A DNA stretch of 26,357 bases, from positions 1-26,357 of the forward strand of contig CAYJDA010000032.1 of NCBI GenBank assembly GCA_964368815.1. The letters run 5' to 3'. Under the pieces are notes generated by a model, which saw only the letters and a program-made list of their open reading frames with translations, made no database searches and was not told where the DNA came from. The translations under genes were made by a program, and so were the position numbers. The number at the start of each line of letters is the position of its first letter. Positions within the stretch are counted from its first letter, which is position 1. Below, piece after piece: positions 22,552 through 26,357 of the stretch. This DNA comes from CAYJBH01 sp964368815. Lineage in GTDB: Bacteria > Bacillota > Clostridia > Oscillospirales > Ruminococcaceae.

Positions 22552-23424
22552 TCATTTAATTTGTACTTTATAATTAACATCATCAAAGGTGATTACGCCG
22601 CAACCTCCTGTCATGAAAATTGTATCGCCTACAATCATTCTACCCATATCACTAACAAGAATGGTAGCAAAATTCGCAATTTCTTCAGGCGTAGCAAGTC
22701 TTCCGGCCGGAACATTTAAATCATTTAAATCTCCGTCTCCTCGCCCTTTTATCATTTCTGTTAAAGTTGGTCCGGGAGCAATAGCATTAACAACAATGCC
22801 GTGATCGATAAGCGACTTTGCAAAACCTAAGGTCATGCCTTTTAATCCCCATTTTGACATTGTATATGCACTAACAGCCGGTCTGTTTGAAGAGGATGAT
22901 GATATATTTAAAATATTGCCTTTTATTTTTCTGTCTATCATGTATTTAGACATGATTTTAGATATAAAATATGCTCCCTTTAAATTTGTATCAATCACAG
23001 CAGTAAAGTCGTCATTATTGACTTCAAAAAAACTACTTTTACTTAATGCACCTGCGTTATTAACCAAAATATCAACACTTTTATCCAAAGGCAAATTTTC
23101 ATCAATTTTATTAATAATATTATTAATATCTTCAACATTGGAATTGTCAAGCACTATTCCATACGCTTTAGTATTATTTTGAGTATGGTTTAACATATCA
23201 CAAGCCGAAACAATTTTACTTTTATTTCGGCCGGTGATAATAACATCTGCGCCGCTTTCCATAAAACCTTTAGCAATTGCAAGCCCAATACCTGAGCTTC
23301 CACCGGTTATTAATGCCACTCTATTTTTTAATAGATCGCATTTGAGGGTAGGAATGTATACCGGTTTTTTTACTTGAAAGTAGCTCAAAACTTTTTTTAC
23401 ATACCTTTTAAATTTTTTAATCAA
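22552..23424 (-). CDS. SDR family NAD(P)-dependent oxidoreductase
   Basis: This 290-residue protein is a classical short-chain dehydrogenase/reductase. The cofactor motif TGGSSGIG lies near residue 40, NNAGA near 125, and the catalytic Ser and YTMSK (Tyr and Lys) near 175-190, followed by APGPTLTEM. A basic N-terminal extension of about 30 residues (MIKKFKRYVKKVLSYFQVKK) is longer than usual and may associate with the membrane. The start is TTG 23422-23424. AAAAGGTG, which overlaps the stop of the preceding gene, is correctly spaced from it. It is the last gene of the polysaccharide locus, 6 bases after the ThDP enzyme. It probably reduces a keto group on a product of that enzyme or a sugar nucleotide; the substrate is unknown. 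Confidence 0.88.
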   Translation of the reverse strand: MIKKFKRYVKKVLSYFQVKKPVYIPTLKCDLLKNRVALITGGSSGIGLAIAKGFMESGADVIITGRNKSKIVSACDMLNHTQNNTKAYGIVLDNSNVEDINNIINKIDENLPLDKSVDILVNNAGALSKSSFFEVNNDDFTAVIDTNLKGAYFISKIMSKYMIDRKIKGNILNISSSSSNRPAVSAYTMSKWGLKGMTLGFAKSLIDHGIVVNAIAPGPTLTEMIKGRGDGDLNDLNVPAGRLATPEEIANFATILVSDMGRMIVGDTIFMTGGCGVITFDDVNYKVQIK

Positions 23425-23430
23425 TTATGT

Positions 23431-25173
23431 TCACCTTTTTAATATTTTCTTAATAGTTGCCGTTCCCTTTTCTCCAAGAAGATTTTTCGCAATGTTTTTA
23501 GCCATACCCTCAGCAGATATTGCTATATTATGGATTAGATGCAAGGCATCGCTTTCGTTTTGAGAATCGGTAAAAACTTCTAAAATTATTGGTTTTTCGG
23601 TAATTTCCGGATTTGTAAAACGTTTTACAACATTTAAATATTCATCTTTATTTTTTGCAGACAGGTATTCAAAGCCTAAGTTTTCGGCATAATTTTTTAC
23701 CAATTTATCCGATTTATTGCCATAGTGCCTTGCCGCCGCCATAAATTCGTCTGCATCTTCATCAAATCTTGCAGCAGGGTGGTTATAGTTTCTAAACTCG
23801 GTGCCTTTTCCGTTATTGACTATCATCAATCTTAGGTTGTTGGCAACGTGCCTGTTTCCAATAGAGTTCATGTCGTAAAAGAATGCTAAGTCTCCAACCA
23901 CTCCGAAATACAACTTATCTGTATTTGCAAGTGATGCACCTATAAGTGAAGAAACGCCGCCGTCTATACCAAATCCACCGGTATTGGCAAACCCTAACAC
24001 GCTGTTTGGAATTTCAAAAAAGTTCCAACTTCTAAGAGAATTAAGTATTCCAAAATGAATTACAGATCTTTCGGGGAGTAACGAGGCTGTGTTTTTTGCA
24101 ATCCAAACATTAGAAAAAGGTAGCTCCGGCATGTCTTTAAGTATTATATCGTTCTGCTCGTTCCATACCGAAAGATAATCCACCTTGTTTTCAAACGTAT
24201 AGTCCTGTTTTACAACTTCTTTAAAAAAGGTTTCTTCGTTCATCTCAAAAACTTTCGTTAGCTTTTTATAGGTATCTCTTGCTTCTCCATCGGGATTAAC
24301 TCGCCAAACCTCTTTGGCGGTAAGGGATAAATATGCTCCCGAAACATCACCTATATCAATTAATAAATCGTAATTTTTGTATTCAAAGATTAACTGACTT
24401 TGTGCACAGGTAAGATGCGGCAAAACTTTGAATTCACCTTTGTAATTACTTGTATGGTCGCAAAGAATAACAGCATTAAATTTTTCGCAAAATTGGTCAA
24501 CAGCGGACAGTAATTCATCTGTCCATCTTAAATGTGCTCCAACAAAGATGCCTATCCTAGCTGTATTTATCTTTGGCAAGGTATCACAGAATGTATATCT
24601 GTTTACAACCCTTACATCAGGCAAACTTTTAATAGAAAAATCTCTACTATATGTAGTTGTAAGATTAATATGCACGGGTCCGCCGCCACGGCGAGTTAAG
24701 GCAAGCAGCGCTCTGTTTATATTTATATTGCAGGACCATTCGTCTTCTGCGCTGTGTATTGTTGGGATTTGCACACTTAAATTTACCATATCGTTAAGCT
24801 GTGCCGTACGGTCAATCACCTGTGCAATGTTATGCGAAATTCTTCCGATGTGCTGTGCCGATGTTATTGCTAAGACCGGTAGTTTTCGGTAAAAAGCCTC
24901 GGTTAGGCCCGGAATATAATTTCGTGATGCTGTGGCACCGGTACAGCTTAACGCTACCGCTTCTCCCGTCTCCGCTGCAAGCCCACATGCCATATATGCG
25001 GCGGATCTTTCGTCTGCCGCAGAATACACTTCAAAATAATCGTCAAACTGAATACTGCCTATCAAGGTTAAATTAGTAGTTCCCGGACTTGCAATTATCT
25101 TTTTTACATTGTGCTGTTTCAGTAATGATATCAACATTAGAACATTTTTTTCCGATGTGTAACCTCTTGTCAT
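23431..25173 (-). CDS. thiamine diphosphate-dependent enzyme, MenD-like
   Basis: This 580-residue protein has the three-domain layout of ThDP carboligases and decarboxylases. The N-terminal pyrimidine-binding domain has IIASPGTTN and AADERSAAYMACGLAAETG, where the Glu in DER is the usual ThDP-activating residue. The C-terminal domain has the metal and diphosphate motif GDLAFFYDMNSIG...NLRLMIVNNG, closest to the GDLSFLHD form of MenD rather than the GDG of acetolactate synthases. It starts 2 bases after the flippase stop. ATG 25173 is chosen for the AAAGG just upstream, and GTG 25179 is an alternative. Between a flippase and an SDR gene it is more likely to build a modified sugar or acyl unit for a glycan than to make menaquinone. 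Other men genes are not seen here. Confidence 0.85.
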   Translation of the reverse strand: MTRGYTSEKNVLMLISLLKQHNVKKIIASPGTTNLTLIGSIQFDDYFEVYSAADERSAAYMACGLAAETGEAVALSCTGATASRNYIPGLTEAFYRKLPVLAITSAQHIGRISHNIAQVIDRTAQLNDMVNLSVQIPTIHSAEDEWSCNININRALLALTRRGGGPVHINLTTTYSRDFSIKSLPDVRVVNRYTFCDTLPKINTARIGIFVGAHLRWTDELLSAVDQFCEKFNAVILCDHTSNYKGEFKVLPHLTCAQSQLIFEYKNYDLLIDIGDVSGAYLSLTAKEVWRVNPDGEARDTYKKLTKVFEMNEETFFKEVVKQDYTFENKVDYLSVWNEQNDIILKDMPELPFSNVWIAKNTASLLPERSVIHFGILNSLRSWNFFEIPNSVLGFANTGGFGIDGGVSSLIGASLANTDKLYFGVVGDLAFFYDMNSIGNRHVANNLRLMIVNNGKGTEFRNYNHPAARFDEDADEFMAAARHYGNKSDKLVKNYAENLGFEYLSAKNKDEYLNVVKRFTNPEITEKPIILEVFTDSQNESDALHLIHNIAISAEGMAKNIAKNLLGEKGTATIKKILKR

Positions 25174-25175
25174 TT

Positions 25176-26357
25176 TCACCTTTCCTCTCTTATCTTGATT
25201 ATATTGTTTATGTAATTAATAATAGTTTTTTTATTTAATACGGTAGCTACCACAATTAATAAGATGATTAGCATTCTTATTAATATGTTTAAATATGACA
25301 CTAAAAGTATAAATCCGATTAGTAAAAAACAACTTGATATTATTATTATTTTTTTATGGTCATAAATTTTAACATCTCCAATATTTTCCTTGCATACCTT
25401 TTTCATAAATAAATAATGCGCAACAGCATAAATGATGTAACAAACTAAGGTTGTGTATCCTGCTGCGATATAGCCAAATAAATTAATGAATATTAGATTT
25501 AAAATAATATTTGCAACAGCTCCGCTCATGGTGGAAATCGTTATAAAAATTCTTTTTTCGTAATAAAATTCGAATGTAGCAAAAAAAGTATACATGAACG
25601 AAAAATATACGCCCATACTCACCGGTGGTATTACCCAGATAGCGTCATAGTATTCACTCGGTGCAAATATTTTTATTGTTTCTGGAGCAAATGCAATAAG
25701 AATGATGCTAATTAATGCCACTAAAATGAGTAATGGATAGATTATATCGGAAATTGCATTATAGTTTTGCTCTTTAATTTTTTTATATATAAATGGCTCT
25801 ATTGACTGAAATATTGCTCCGGTAAAAACAGTCATTAACAATGCTAACGAGTAGGCTAAGTTATATATTCCGGCATTGTCTGAGCCAGAAATATTGTCAA
25901 TCATTATCTTATCTGCACTGTTTAAAATTGTACCCGAAAGATAATGCGGTAGCAAAGGTATGTTGAATAGAATTGCATGTTTCCAATATTTTTTTATAAA
26001 GAAAGTTTTGCTTTTAATTATTTTTATTAAATAAAATACTGAATAAAAAACAACATTAATTATTGCTATGGAGAGAATTCGAGCCGTAACCTTATCTTGC
26101 GAGTTTATTACCATTAACACACCTAATACCGGTGATGCGATTGTAGTTAATAATGTGATTGCAACAAGGGACTTATATTTATAATTTATTCGTTGCTCCG
26201 ATTTCCAAAAGGTAAATATTCCCGCGGACCAAATAATTAATATCATTGCAAGCATTTGGGTTGTTGTGAAACCTAAAAGATTGTTCCAAAAGTTTATATT
26301 AAGAAAATAAATTAAGCTCCACAGTAATGTTAGAGCTGTATATAGAGATTGAACTGA
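25176..26357 (-). CDS. Wzx-type polysaccharide flippase (5' part beyond the window)
   Basis: The open frame continues to the window edge with no start, so the N-terminus is missing. 393 residues are present and a full protein would be about 480-500. Reading in from the edge it runs NNLLGFTTTQMLAM into IIWSAGIFTFWKSEQRINYKYKSL, a typical MATE/Wzx loop. Repeated helices follow, with FNIPLLPHYLSGTILNSADKIMI, the conserved segment of oligosaccharide flippases, and SDNAGIYNLAYSLALL. About 11-12 helices are visible. It transports a lipid-linked repeat unit across the membrane for capsule or exopolysaccharide assembly. It stops 2 bases before the ThDP enzyme gene and is thus in the same operon. The upstream genes of the locus are outside the window. 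Confidence 0.9.
   Translation of the reverse strand, partial: SVQSLYTALTLLWSLIYFLNINFWNNLLGFTTTQMLAMILIIWSAGIFTFWKSEQRINYKYKSLVAITLLTTIASPVLGVLMVINSQDKVTARILSIAIINVVFYSVFYLIKIIKSKTFFIKKYWKHAILFNIPLLPHYLSGTILNSADKIMIDNISGSDNAGIYNLAYSLALLMTVFTGAIFQSIEPFIYKKIKEQNYNAISDIIYPLLILVALISIILIAFAPETIKIFAPSEYYDAIWVIPPVSMGVYFSFMYTFFATFEFYYEKRIFITISTMSGAVANIILNLIFINLFGYIAAGYTTLVCYIIYAVAHYLFMKKVCKENIGDVKIYDHKKIIIISSCFLLIGFILLVSYLNILIRMLIILLIVVATVLNKKTIINYINNIIKIREER

Noticed and set aside
23431..25173. True MenD for menaquinone synthesis
   Set aside because: Motifs are MenD-like, but the neighbours are a flippase and an SDR gene and no other men gene is seen. The enzyme may act on a different substrate.

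Overview
The window is AT-rich DNA of a low-GC Gram-positive type, most likely an anaerobic member of the Clostridia (Bacillota). The grounds are strong purine-rich ribosome binding sites, several GTG and TTG starts, lipoprotein signal peptides, a Cthe_2159-type beta-helix protein, a VTC/DUF4956 pair and an Mbh-ordered Mrp operon. The species cannot be named from the sequence. No insertion sequence, CRISPR array, phage gene or rRNA was seen. No stretch longer than about 270 bases lacks a gene.

Layout by position. (1) 1-52: a truncated tRNA-Leu(TAG) with its own promoter, followed by a GNAT acetyltransferase gene. All are on the minus strand. (2) 882-7343, minus strand: a six-gene catabolic operon. 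In transcription order it encodes a solute-binding lipoprotein, an Fbp/Afu-type ATPase, a fused double permease, a TIM-barrel isomerase/epimerase, a YcdX-type PHP phosphatase and an EamA exporter. A divergent LacI-family gene (7610-8632) faces it. The shared intergenic region has a consensus promoter with an operator-like repeat inside its spacer. The combination points to import and dephosphorylation of a small phosphorylated sugar or polyol, not to iron uptake. A DNA-3-methyladenine glycosylase I gene (tag) lies downstream of the regulator.

(3) 9322-14620, minus strand: a cell-surface operon encoding a VTC-domain polymerase-like protein, DUF4956, a GT2-GtrA-phosphodiester glycosidase triple fusion, a small membrane protein and a Cthe_2159-like lipoprotein. 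Upstream lies an OmpR-type two-component system (14703-16575). The VTC promoter and the response-regulator promoter share a 21-base element that sits exactly 8 bases from TATAAT in both. This suggests the two-component system controls itself and the surface operon. It is the strongest lead in the window for an undescribed regulated system.

(4) 16703-20967, minus strand: seven overlapping genes for an Mrp/Mbh-type Na+/H+ antiporter module in Mbh order (E, F, G, MbhD, MbhE-MrpB fusion, C, D). The large N-terminal antiporter part of MrpA is absent. (5) 21202-22407: a membrane-anchored protein with two zinc ribbons, with its own promoter and terminator. (6) 22552-26357: the 3' end of a polysaccharide locus with a Wzx-type flippase (cut by the window edge), a MenD-like ThDP enzyme and an SDR oxidoreductase, closed by a strong terminator.
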